Assembly (NCBI GenBank): GCA_030706145.1
Contig: JAUZPB010000007.1
Coordinates: 1 to 64,000, forward strand
DNA from: Bacteroidota bacterium
Lineage (GTDB): Bacteria > Bacteroidota > Ignavibacteria > Ignavibacteriales > SURF-24
Length of the DNA: 64,000 nt
Reading direction: 5' to 3'
Shown here: positions 7,684 to 16,069 of the stretch, piece after piece
How positions within the stretch are numbered: position 1 is the first letter of the stretch
Layout of the letters: each line of letters starts with the position of its first letter
Position numbers and translations under genes: made by a program
Notes under the pieces: generated by a model
Seen by the model: the letters and a program-made list of their open reading frames with translations, nothing else
Databases searched by the model: none
What the model was told of the DNA's origin: nothing

Positions 7684-9972
7684 ATGGGAAAGATTATAGA
7701 GAAAGATAAATCGCAAAGTTTTAGTTTACCAGTAGAAGGTATGACCTGCGCCAACTGTGTTGCCCGCGTTGAAAAAGCAATCGGAAAAGTTGAAGGAGTA
7801 AAGAATGTATCTGTAAACATAGCGACAGAAAAAGCAAGTTTTGAGATTGATCCATTAAGAGTCGATATAAAAAAGATTGCAGAGGTTGTGGACGATGCTG
7901 GCTATAAACTTAAACTTCCAGTTACAGAAAGCAGCACAGGAGTAAAAGAAGACATAAATGAAAGTTCGGAAAACTCTGAAAGTGAAAACACCTTTTACAC
8001 AGCTTTAACAAAGGATCTGTTTTTTGCTCTGATACTTACCATTCCAGTATTCATCATAAGTATGTCAATGGAATTTAGTTGGTTTTATAAGCTTTTTCCA
8101 TCAAATATAGATCATAGCAAACTGATGGAAAATATAAACAAGATATTATTAATAATAACTACACCCATTGTATTTATTTCGGGCAAGAGGTTTTTTGTCA
8201 TATTCTGGAATAATCTAAAACATTTTGCTGCTGATATGAACTCACTAGTAGCAATTGGCACAGGGACATCATACATCTATAGTCTCCTGGCCACATTATT
8301 TCCTGATCTTGTTATTTCAAGCGGCAAGGCCCCACATGTCTATTTTGATTCGACAGCTGTAATAATAACTTTAATACTGATGGGAAGGTGGCTTGAAAAC
8401 AGGGCCAAAAGGAAAACCGGAGCAGCAATAAAGAAACTCCTGGAACTAAAACCTAAGACAGCCGAAGTAAAAAGAAATGGCAGACAGGTAAGAGTAAATC
8501 TTGAAGATCTAGTATTAAATGATATTGTAATAATCCGTCCCGGAGAAAAACTACCTGCCGATGGTACAATTACAACGGGGCTAGCAACCATTGATGAATC
8601 AATGATTACAGGAGAAAGCATCCCAATTGAAAAAGGGGTTGGTTCAAAAGTAATTGGAGGGACACTAAATAAGAATGGATCTTTTGAATTTACGATCACA
8701 GCACTTGGAAAAGATTCCCTTCTTGGTCAAATAATAAAATTAGTTGAAAGTGCACAAGGCTCAAAGGCTCCGATACAGAAATTAGCCGATAAAATTGCTT
8801 CGGTTTTTGTTCCAGTAGTAGTCATTATAGCCATTCTAACATTTGTATTGTGGATACTTCTTGGCACAGACAATGCCTTTAGTACAGCCATGATAAATTT
8901 TGTAGCCGTGCTAATAATTGCATGTCCCTGCGCACTTGGACTAGCAACGCCAACGGCAATAATGGTCGGAACAGGACTAGGAGCAAACAATGGGATCCTT
9001 ATTAAAAACGGAGAAAGTCTTGAAATAGCCCATAAGCTTTCAACAATAATTCTTGATAAAACAGGTACAATCACCGAAGGCAGGCCTTCAGTTACAGATA
9101 TAATAACAAGTGGCATTTCCGAGCAAGAGCTGCTAGAGCTAGCAGCCCCGGCAGAAAATAAATCAGAGCATCCAATTGCACAAGCAATAGTTGAATATGC
9201 AAAGTCAAAAGGAATAAGACCTCTTGAAGCAGAAAGTTTCAGTAACTTTGCCGGATATGGTATATCGGCAGTTGTAGGCGGGAAAGCGCTAATAATCGGG
9301 AATGAGAAGCTGTTAAAAGACTACTCATTAAGCTTTGAAGGTTTTGTTCATCACTTCAACAGATTATCAGATGAAGGTAAGACAGTAGTCTTTGCAGCAA
9401 TAGATGGTGAGCTCAAAGGTATTCTTGCAATCGAAGACCCAATAAAGCAATCCTCAAGAGAAGCACTTTCTGAGCTAAAGAAGATGGGTATAAAAATAGT
9501 CATGCTAACAGGTGATAACAAAAAAACAGCTTCGGCCATTGCAAAAAGGATTGGAATTGAGAGCTTCTCGGCGGAAATTCTTCCAGAGGATAAAGCAAAG
9601 GAAGTTAAGAAGTATCAAAAAGGAGGAGAGATTGTAGCAATGGTAGGAGATGGAATAAATGATGCTCCAGCATTAGCACAAAGCAATCTCGGAATTGCAA
9701 TGGGAAATGGAACCGATGTAGCGATTGAGACTGCAGATATCACATTATTAAGGGGTGACTTAAATGGGATTGTAAATGCGATAAAGCTTTCAAAGAAAAC
9801 CATAAAAACCATAAAGCAAAATCTCTTCTGGGCATTTATTTATAACGTACTGGGAATTCCGCTGGCCGCAATAGGCATGTTAAATCCGATGTTTGCCGCA
9901 CTTGCCATGTCATTTAGTTCAGTTTCAGTTGTGAGCAACTCACTAAGATTAAGAGGAGTGAAGCTAAAATAA
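7684..9972 (+). CDS. copA: Copper-translocating P1B-type ATPase CopA
   Basis: This 762-residue Cu(I) exporter has one N-terminal HMA domain with CxxC (Cys22, Cys25), an acidic linker and eight predicted membrane helices. It carries the CPC ion-site motif (Cys414-Pro-Cys416), phosphorylation motif DKTGT (Asp458), TGES in the actuator domain, SEHP, and GDGINDAPAL in the P domain. The late membrane helices carry YN (FIYNVLG) and MSFSS, the residues that define the Cu(I)-specific P1B-1 group. Length and layout are standard. It uses ATP to pump Cu(I) from the cytoplasm. It is the last gene of the copper group and is followed by an inverted-repeat terminator-like structure at 10032-10079. Confidence 0.96.
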   Translation: MGKIIEKDKSQSFSLPVEGMTCANCVARVEKAIGKVEGVKNVSVNIATEKASFEIDPLRVDIKKIAEVVDDAGYKLKLPVTESSTGVKEDINESSENSESENTFYTALTKDLFFALILTIPVFIISMSMEFSWFYKLFPSNIDHSKLMENINKILLIITTPIVFISGKRFFVIFWNNLKHFAADMNSLVAIGTGTSYIYSLLATLFPDLVISSGKAPHVYFDSTAVIITLILMGRWLENRAKRKTGAAIKKLLELKPKTAEVKRNGRQVRVNLEDLVLNDIVIIRPGEKLPADGTITTGLATIDESMITGESIPIEKGVGSKVIGGTLNKNGSFEFTITALGKDSLLGQIIKLVESAQGSKAPIQKLADKIASVFVPVVVIIAILTFVLWILLGTDNAFSTAMINFVAVLIIACPCALGLATPTAIMVGTGLGANNGILIKNGESLEIAHKLSTIILDKTGTITEGRPSVTDIITSGISEQELLELAAPAENKSEHPIAQAIVEYAKSKGIRPLEAESFSNFAGYGISAVVGGKALIIGNEKLLKDYSLSFEGFVHHFNRLSDEGKTVVFAAIDGELKGILAIEDPIKQSSREALSELKKMGIKIVMLTGDNKKTASAIAKRIGIESFSAEILPEDKAKEVKKYQKGGEIVAMVGDGINDAPALAQSNLGIAMGNGTDVAIETADITLLRGDLNGIVNAIKLSKKTIKTIKQNLFWAFIYNVLGIPLAAIGMLNPMFAALAMSFSSVSVVSNSLRLRGVKLK

Positions 9973-10031
9973 ATATGAAGTCGATTTAGCTTTGATACTC
10001 TTTTAGCCTTCAAATTATTCATTCTGATAAA

Positions 10032-10079
10032 AAAGCCTGTCTTCTACCAAACAAAGTTTAATAGTAGTAGACAGGCTTT
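10032..10079. terminator. Inverted repeat after copA
   Basis: AAAGCCTGTCTTCTAC (10032-10047) and GTAGTAGACAGGCTTT (10064-10079) pair with a single mismatch, around a 16-nt loop. It lies 60 bp after copA. No long T-run follows, so termination may be inefficient. Confidence 0.65.
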
Positions 10080-10169
10080 ACATTTGTAGTAAAGCAAGAA
10101 TTTTCTTTGTTATGGACTAAATTTCTCTTTATTTTAATAGCTTTATTGAAAAACTCACTGGGAAATAAA

Positions 10170-11654
10170 ATGAAGAGAATATTATCTTTCCTTGTTACCT
10201 CAGCTTTGTTATTTACCAAATTGATAGCTCAGACGTCTAGTGTAGCCGGGCAATCTTCAATTGATAAGTTCTTTAAGGAACTTATTTCAGATACGACTGA
10301 TCTTTCTATATATTGTGATAGCAGCGAATTTGAAAATTCAATGAGACTTGGGATTAAATATGAAGGAGTAAAGAATAAATTCTTAATTTCATATGATATA
10401 GATAAAAATGTCAAAGATAAAATTAGTAATGGAAGTTATAATTATGAATTAAAGAAAGTAAAGGTAGATAATAAAGGTTATGAGCAAGTAACTTTTACTG
10501 TCCCGGACTTAAGCTATACAAAGGATTTTTATTTTCATAACGGGAAATATATCTCTCCTGTTACATTTTTTACAAAGTCATGGAAAAGACTTACAACAAG
10601 GTATTTTAGTTTTATAATAAGTGATACGACACATTTTAACAATTACTCTTCGGACCAGCTTGAGCAGTATACTGAAGGAATGCTTTCTCTTTTAAGAATC
10701 ACAGAAAGTGAAAAGGATCTATTAAAATCCCAAAAGATCAAATATATAGTTTGCAGAGATAGTGCTGAAATAAGGAAGATAACCGGATTTAACACAAGGG
10801 GAATTTATTTACTTGCCGGAGATGAGGTAATTACAACATTTAACTGTCACTTTCACGAGCTTGCTCACCTACTGATGAACTTTAAGATCAAGAACAATTC
10901 TTTATTTTGTCTGCCTTTTCTACAAGAGGGTTTTGCTTCGGCAACAGGAGGAAGAGGCGGAATTACAAGAAGTATAATTGCTAATATAGGATACTTTTTG
11001 GAAAAATCTGGTTATATACCATACAATTCCATTATTTCCTACAGAGATTTCTCATCAGAAGATGCTTCTGTAACTTATCCTGTAGCTGCTATATATTCCC
11101 TGTTTTTGATGAATGAACTCGGCATTGAATCCTATATTGGCCTTTACAGGTCATATAGCGGAAACTTTGATTTTGTATCGAATATTAGGACGGAAGAGGT
11201 CAAGCTTCCCTCGGTTGAAAAGTACAAGAAATTCTTAAGTAAGTTTAAAAGAGATGAAGATATAAAACCTGAAAGCAGTCCAAACAAAACAAAAAGAATA
11301 TATTCAGGCAGTGAAGGAGAAATTTTCGATGAAAATGATTATTATCTTTTTAGGATAAAAAGCGATATTTTATTAAAATCAAATGAAAATTTCCAGGGTT
11401 ATAAAAGTGTAAGGTTTGGAGAACTATTCCCAACTGCTTTATACAGTGGAGAAAAATATCTTGTAAGTGCACAGTTAAGGGAAGTAAAAATATACAATCT
11501 TTTCACGAATAACCTGATTGCAACTTATAGCACAGGATTAAGTTTTGATCAGAAGACAATTCCAAGTGAAGGGGGTTATTTTGAATTTCTTGTAAAAAAA
11601 GATATTTTTAATGAAGGGCTTGATAATCTGAAAATATCAGAGATAAAGCAGTAG
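10170..11654 (+). CDS. Secreted gluzincin-like metalloprotease, unknown family
   Basis: The 494-residue protein starts at the ATG at 10170 (MKRILSFLVTSALLFTKLIA, signal peptide); an upstream in-frame start would add a meaningless leader. Its centre carries a zinc site, HELAH (His229, Glu230, His233), with a downstream Glu253 in LPFLQEGFA, about the spacing of gluzincins (HExxH...E). Flanking sequence (FNCHFHELAHLLMN and a Gly-rich EGFASATGGRGG) resembles M1/collagenase-type peptidase active sites, but the rest of the protein matches no family I recognise. The C-terminal third is beta-rich, perhaps a binding module. It is probably an exported peptidase. A PIG-L deacetylase gene follows after 80 bp on the same strand. 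Confidence 0.75.
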   Translation: MKRILSFLVTSALLFTKLIAQTSSVAGQSSIDKFFKELISDTTDLSIYCDSSEFENSMRLGIKYEGVKNKFLISYDIDKNVKDKISNGSYNYELKKVKVDNKGYEQVTFTVPDLSYTKDFYFHNGKYISPVTFFTKSWKRLTTRYFSFIISDTTHFNNYSSDQLEQYTEGMLSLLRITESEKDLLKSQKIKYIVCRDSAEIRKITGFNTRGIYLLAGDEVITTFNCHFHELAHLLMNFKIKNNSLFCLPFLQEGFASATGGRGGITRSIIANIGYFLEKSGYIPYNSIISYRDFSSEDASVTYPVAAIYSLFLMNELGIESYIGLYRSYSGNFDFVSNIRTEEVKLPSVEKYKKFLSKFKRDEDIKPESSPNKTKRIYSGSEGEIFDENDYYLFRIKSDILLKSNENFQGYKSVRFGELFPTALYSGEKYLVSAQLREVKIYNLFTNNLIATYSTGLSFDQKTIPSEGGYFEFLVKKDIFNEGLDNLKISEIKQ

Positions 11655-11734
11655 AAAGCTGGGAAAAAGTAAGTAACCAGACAATAAAAGAATAATATTT
11701 TTGAACAGAATAAACAATCCGGAGCTGATCGGCT

Positions 11735-12454
11735 ATGAAGATTTTATACATTTTTCCCCACCCTGATGACGAATCATTTGGACCAGCACCAGCTATTTCA
11801 AAGCAAATACGTTCAGGTGATGAGGTATATTTATTGACATTAACAAAAGGTGGGGCTACCAAGGAAAGATTCAAATATGGCTATTCAATTGAACAAATGG
11901 GAGAGACCCGTTTTAAGGAGATGCAAGAAGTTGCAAAAGCGCTTAATCTTACCGAACTCAAGGTGCTAGAGCTTCCAGATAGTGGATTAAAGGAAATGGA
12001 TCCCAGGGATATAGAAGCAGCAATTAGACATGAAGTTGAGAGGATAAAACCTGATATTCTAATAACCTATGCTGTACATGGTGTAAGCGGTTTTCCAGAC
12101 CATCTGATAACTCACGGGATTGTAAAACGTGTTTTTGTGGAGATGAAAGATAGCAATGCAGGTTTTCCGAAGCGGCTTGCATTTTTTACGCTAAATGAAA
12201 TGCAGGCAAAAACATCCTCAGGAATTCATCAGTTAAAGTTCAGTCAAAGAGAAGATATAGATTGTGTTATAGAAGTTGAAAAAATTGATATAGAGAATTT
12301 TCACAAAGCACTTGATTGTTATGAAACCTACAAAGATGTAATTGAAGCTACAAATGTAAAGGATTCGGTAGACAGAAGAATTTATTTCGAAATATTCCAG
12401 GAAAAGTTCGATCCCCCCCTAAGCAGCCTTAGCGAGGAAATGGGGAAAAGATAA
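11735..12454 (+). CDS. PIG-L/LmbE family deacetylase
   Basis: This 239-residue protein shows the metal-dependent deacetylase signature near its start (PHPDDE, residues 8-13). A second metal-ligand region, GFPDHLITH, lies near 125-133, and the fold is Rossmann-like with normal length. The family removes N-acetyl groups from amino-sugar conjugates (GlcNAc-phosphatidylinositol, mycothiol and bacillithiol precursors, and other N-acetylglucosamine derivatives). No signal peptide, so cytoplasmic. GGAG lies about a dozen bases before the ATG. The substrate is not indicated by neighbours; a bacillithiol-type role is conceivable, but no partner genes (bshA/bshC) are present here. Confidence 0.88.
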   Translation: MKILYIFPHPDDESFGPAPAISKQIRSGDEVYLLTLTKGGATKERFKYGYSIEQMGETRFKEMQEVAKALNLTELKVLELPDSGLKEMDPRDIEAAIRHEVERIKPDILITYAVHGVSGFPDHLITHGIVKRVFVEMKDSNAGFPKRLAFFTLNEMQAKTSSGIHQLKFSQREDIDCVIEVEKIDIENFHKALDCYETYKDVIEATNVKDSVDRRIYFEIFQEKFDPPLSSLSEEMGKR

Positions 12455-12475
12455 ATTATAAATAAAAGACGAGGC

Positions 12476-12549
12476 AAAGGTAAAAAGCAGAAATTCAAAA
12501 TGATATAATTCAAATAGTTTTATAATTCAAATAATTTCTTTTTACCTTT
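12476..12549. terminator. Long inverted repeat between convergent genes
   Basis: AAAGGTAAAAAGCAGAAATT (12476-12495) is complementary, with one bulge, to AATTTCTTTTTACCTTT (12533-12549), giving a long stem. The loop holds a direct repeat of TATAATTCAAATA (12504-12516 and 12521-12533). It lies between the convergent PIG-L and GMP-reductase-like genes and can terminate both. Confidence 0.7.
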
Positions 12550-12569
12550 ACCCCATAAAAACAATTTGA

Positions 12570-13586
12570 TCAGATCTTAGGAAGTCTTTCAAGATAAGAG
12601 CTATTGCTTAGGACGGCAAAGGTTTCAGTTGTTCTAAGCTCTTCTAAGGAAAAGCAATTCATATAACTCATTGCGCTCTTTAAGCCATCAGAGATACTAT
12701 CAACAATACTTTTAACTGCACCTTTATAAGCTACCATAGTTTCTTCACCTTCGATGAATTCATTTTTCATCTTAACTCCAAAGGAAGCTGAGCCGCGGTA
12801 TTTTTTCCATAGCTGACCATTGTATTTAATGACTTCGCTAGGAGTCTCTTTAGTGCCAGCAAGCATACGGCCAAGCATAACGACATCAGCGCCCAGTGCG
12901 ATAGCTTTTGCTACATCTCCCGGACTTTTGATACCGCCATCGGCAATGATCTCAATAGGAAGTTTATCCTTTTCTCTTGCAAAATAGACACTTAATAAAG
13001 AAGAGACCTGGCCTATACCAATGCCTGTTTGAATAGATGTTGTACAGACACTACCAGAGCCAATGCCAACTCGAACAGCATCTGCCCCAGAATCAACCAG
13101 TTGCTTTAGTGTAGCGCCATGAGCGACATTACCAACGATGATTTTAACGTTAAAACGTTTTTTAATTTCCTCAGTTTTTGAAAGTACAGCCTTGTTATTA
13201 GCATTAGCCGTATCGATACAAATGACATAATTATTGCAAGCAAGTTTCTCAATTACATCCATTTCGGTATTCAATGCAATTGAAACGCCGCGAATACCTG
13301 GATAAACATCAGTATGGTCTAGTATTTCGTTTAATGAAGAATCGAACCTGTTTAGTATTCCCAGGCATCCAAGGTTAGTTAGCTCTTCAGCCATTTTTAG
13401 ACCAGTAACAGTATCCATTGGGCTAGAAACAATAGGAGCAACTAGTTCAAGTCCAATAAAGCCTGATTTGGTAGAAGCTTCTGCTCTACTTCTTATTCTT
13501 GAGACCTGAGTGGGTATCAGACTAATATCATCATATGTCAGTGAAAAATGATATGCATTTAAGTCATTTTTGGAATAAATTTTCAT
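12570..13586 (-). CDS. GMP reductase / IMP dehydrogenase family enzyme, no CBS domains
   Basis: This 338-residue TIM-barrel protein belongs to the IMPDH/GMPR family. It has YDDISLIP at the start, the phosphate loop and catalytic cysteine in GIGSGSVCTT (Cys181), and DGGIKSPGDVAKA and MLGRMLAG for IMP/GMP phosphate binding. The CBS pair inserted in ordinary IMPDH is absent, and the length suits GMP reductase, which converts GMP to IMP with NADPH in purine salvage. The usual GIGPGS loop reads GIGSGS and the segment after Cys181 is SIQTGIGIGQVSS, a departure from textbook GMPR, so a short IMPDH-like activity cannot be excluded. It is monocistronic, minus strand, with its ATG just after a run of T and AGAGAA. 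Confidence 0.82.
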   Translation of the reverse strand: MKIYSKNDLNAYHFSLTYDDISLIPTQVSRIRSRAEASTKSGFIGLELVAPIVSSPMDTVTGLKMAEELTNLGCLGILNRFDSSLNEILDHTDVYPGIRGVSIALNTEMDVIEKLACNNYVICIDTANANNKAVLSKTEEIKKRFNVKIIVGNVAHGATLKQLVDSGADAVRVGIGSGSVCTTSIQTGIGIGQVSSLLSVYFAREKDKLPIEIIADGGIKSPGDVAKAIALGADVVMLGRMLAGTKETPSEVIKYNGQLWKKYRGSASFGVKMKNEFIEGEETMVAYKGAVKSIVDSISDGLKSAMSYMNCFSLEELRTTETFAVLSNSSYLERLPKI

Positions 13587-13650
13587 TTAATTTTCTCTTT
13601 TTATGTTAAATTCTTCAGACTGTTTACACTTAAAGCTCCTAAGAAAAGGC

Positions 13651-13677
13651 AAAAAGAAGGCGAGTACAAGACCCGCC
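13651..13677 (-). terminator. Intrinsic terminator near pepF, CAA-loop hairpin type
   Basis: GGCG and CGCC (13659-13677) form a hairpin with a CAA-centred loop, and on the minus strand it is followed by TTCTTTTT. It lies 30 bp after the pepF stop. It shares its GGCG...CAA...CGCC design with hairpins at 44172-44190 and 50406-50430. Confidence 0.7.
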
Positions 13678-13706
13678 TAATTTTTCAATACAATATATCT
13701 TATAAA

Positions 13707-15617
13707 TTATTTTTCGTCAAGGAGCTTTTCCATCTGATCGAGTAGCTCATTCATTTTTCTAATTGTCTGCAGTACTGGTTCCGGAGAATTCATATCGACG
13801 CCAGCAGATTTAAGTACATTGATAGGATAGTCGGAACTGCCGGCTTTAAGGAAATTTAGATATTTATCAATTGCAGGTTGTCCTTCTTTCTTAATTTTTG
13901 CAACCAGCGCCTGGCTTGCAGCATATCCGGTTGCATATTGATAGACATAAAAGTTGTAATAGAAATGAGGGATTCTAGCCCATGTATAGGTTTCTTCCTT
14001 ATCAACCGTCATTTCATCTCCAAAATATCTTTGGACTAATTCGCCATAAATTGAACACAAACTATCAGGAGTAAGAGCTTGTCCTTTTTCTACTAAGTTA
14101 TGTACCTTTTGCTCAAATTCAGCAAAGCCAGTCTGACGATAAAAAGTCGTAGTAATGTTTGTAAGATATTTTTCAATCAGGGCAAGTTTCTCTTCTTTGC
14201 TTTGGGCATGGTCAATCAAATAGTCAAGCAGAAGAGCTTCATTTGCAGTCGAGGCAACTTCGGCAACGAAAATTGAATAATCAGCATAAGGATAAGGCTG
14301 ATTTTGTTCAGTGTAAAAAGAATGCATATTATGGCCCATCTCATGAGCCAAAGTAAAGACATCATTAAGTTGATTATTCCAGTTCAGGAGGACATAAGGA
14401 TGAACACCGAAAGTAGTACCGGATGAATATGCGCCACTTCTTTTCCCTTTTGTCTCATATACATCAATCCATCTATTATCAAAAGCTGCAGTAAGGTGGG
14501 TAATATAATCTTTTCCCATTGGCAATAAAGCATCTTTTACGATCTGTTTTGCCTTCTGGAAGTCATATTCTTTTTTAACTCCAGGGAATAGTGTTACGTA
14601 TGTATCGTAGAGATGAATCTCCTTAAGGCCAAGTACCCTTTTCTTAATTTTCATCCATCTTTGGAGTGGCTGGAGATTTTCATCAACAGTCTTTACAAGG
14701 TTATCATAAACAGAGACAGGAATATTATTAGCATCCAGTGCAGCCTGCAGAGAAGACTCATACTTTCTTGCTCTTGAATAGAAAACATGAGTTTTCAGGT
14801 TACCATTAAACAAAGCAGCGAGGGTATTTTTATATTCCATAAAAGGTTTATAAAATCCGCGGTAAACACTTTCGCGGTAATTTCTGTCTGTTGAAAACAA
14901 AGCAGCGCTATATCTTCCGTGAGAAATTTCGATATCCTTACCATCTGGACCCTTTACCGTAGGAAACTGCGCCTCTGCATCAGTAAAGACATTAAAGGCC
15001 TGATAAGGAATTTGTCCAATCTCAGAGCTCAAAGCCAGTAATGCTTCTTGTTCTTTAGATAAAGTATGTTTCTGTGTTCTAAAGAGATTATCAAATTGCT
15101 GTTTATATAACCTTAAAGCATCATTAGATTTCATGAATTCGTTAACTTTATCTTGCGACAATGCAAGAATTTCAGGGCGCATAAAGGCACTAGCTGCTCC
15201 AACTTTTGAATAAAGGGCTGTTATTCTGTCAAATCTTGCGCTGCTTGTAGAATTTGTCAGATCCAAGTCCTTACTCAAGGAAGCATAAAGATGGAGCCTT
15301 GAAATTTTCATCCCTATTTCATCATCGAATTTCAGAGCAGATAATAAATCTTCAGCAGACTTACCAAGTTTTCCTTCGAATTGTGAATATTTCTCCAAGT
15401 TGTCATTAACCCAGATAAAATCCTTTTCCCATAGGTCATCACTAGAGTAAATATCAGAAAGGTTCCAAGTATATTCAGGTTGAATATCCTTTCTTGTTGG
15501 AAGTTTTCCTGATTCTACCTGAGCATATAAAAGTCTACCAGATGCTAGTGGTATAAGAGATGTAAGAAACATAATCAATAGCCCTACAATTGTTAAAAAC
15601 CTTGTTAAAATTTTCAT
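13707..15617 (-). CDS. pepF: Secreted oligoendopeptidase F (M3 family)
   Basis: This 636-residue protein has an N-terminal signal or anchor segment (about residues 1-33, with LLIMFLTSLIPLASGRLLYA), an M3 N-terminal helical domain (about 110-190) and a thimet-type catalytic domain. The zinc site is HEMGH (His425, Glu426, His429) with the downstream Glu ligand in VAEVASTANEALL. TTFYRQTGFAEFE and HFYYNFYVYQYATG are strongly conserved PepF stretches. Oligoendopeptidase F cuts short peptides; the leader makes this one periplasmic, whereas many family members are cytoplasmic. AAGGAG precedes the ATG by 10 nt. Length is normal. It is probably monocistronic, ending at the terminator at 13651-13677. 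Confidence 0.92.
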   Translation of the reverse strand: MKILTRFLTIVGLLIMFLTSLIPLASGRLLYAQVESGKLPTRKDIQPEYTWNLSDIYSSDDLWEKDFIWVNDNLEKYSQFEGKLGKSAEDLLSALKFDDEIGMKISRLHLYASLSKDLDLTNSTSSARFDRITALYSKVGAASAFMRPEILALSQDKVNEFMKSNDALRLYKQQFDNLFRTQKHTLSKEQEALLALSSEIGQIPYQAFNVFTDAEAQFPTVKGPDGKDIEISHGRYSAALFSTDRNYRESVYRGFYKPFMEYKNTLAALFNGNLKTHVFYSRARKYESSLQAALDANNIPVSVYDNLVKTVDENLQPLQRWMKIKKRVLGLKEIHLYDTYVTLFPGVKKEYDFQKAKQIVKDALLPMGKDYITHLTAAFDNRWIDVYETKGKRSGAYSSGTTFGVHPYVLLNWNNQLNDVFTLAHEMGHNMHSFYTEQNQPYPYADYSIFVAEVASTANEALLLDYLIDHAQSKEEKLALIEKYLTNITTTFYRQTGFAEFEQKVHNLVEKGQALTPDSLCSIYGELVQRYFGDEMTVDKEETYTWARIPHFYYNFYVYQYATGYAASQALVAKIKKEGQPAIDKYLNFLKAGSSDYPINVLKSAGVDMNSPEPVLQTIRKMNELLDQMEKLLDEK

Positions 15618-16069
15618 TCTGAATGCTCCTTATAATGGTTAAAGGGATTAAGGCCAGAAAAATTAGATCAACCTTCTCAGGGATATGCAACACAAATATA
15701 AGTAAGCATTTATTTATGATTCAATATTTACTTTAATTTATAAATAAATAGTAGTATAACAAATAAATTAACATCTACCCGGCCGCAGGAGATAATATAT
15801 TCTCAAGTGGTCATGATTTGTCAATAGGCACTATGAAGGTCAATTAAACAATAATTCACACGAGATTTTCGATTTATCAATATAGAATTTTCTCCAATAA
15901 ATTTTCTTAACCCTTTACTTTTAAAAAGATTTAATTAAATTAGCATGTTATTTTCTGCTCCAGGTATTATTACATTAATCCCATTGCTTTATACTTTAGC
16001 AGGAAAGTTAAATATTCTTATCTTTCTTATTCTCAGAGATTGATAATACCAGAAAAATTATAATAAAAG
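15618..16069. other. 450-bp divergent intergenic region
   Basis: Strongly AT-rich spacer between pepF (minus) and the histidine kinase (plus). A short GC-richer island GGCCGCAGGAG lies near 15781. No open frame with a ribosome-binding site, tRNA, or strong hairpin was seen; both promoters should lie here. Confidence 0.5.

Noticed and set aside
8340-9116. Long antisense frames within copA (119 and 129 codons)
   Set aside because: Both mirror the ATPase codons, show Ser/Ile/Thr-rich antisense composition, and have no ribosome-binding site.
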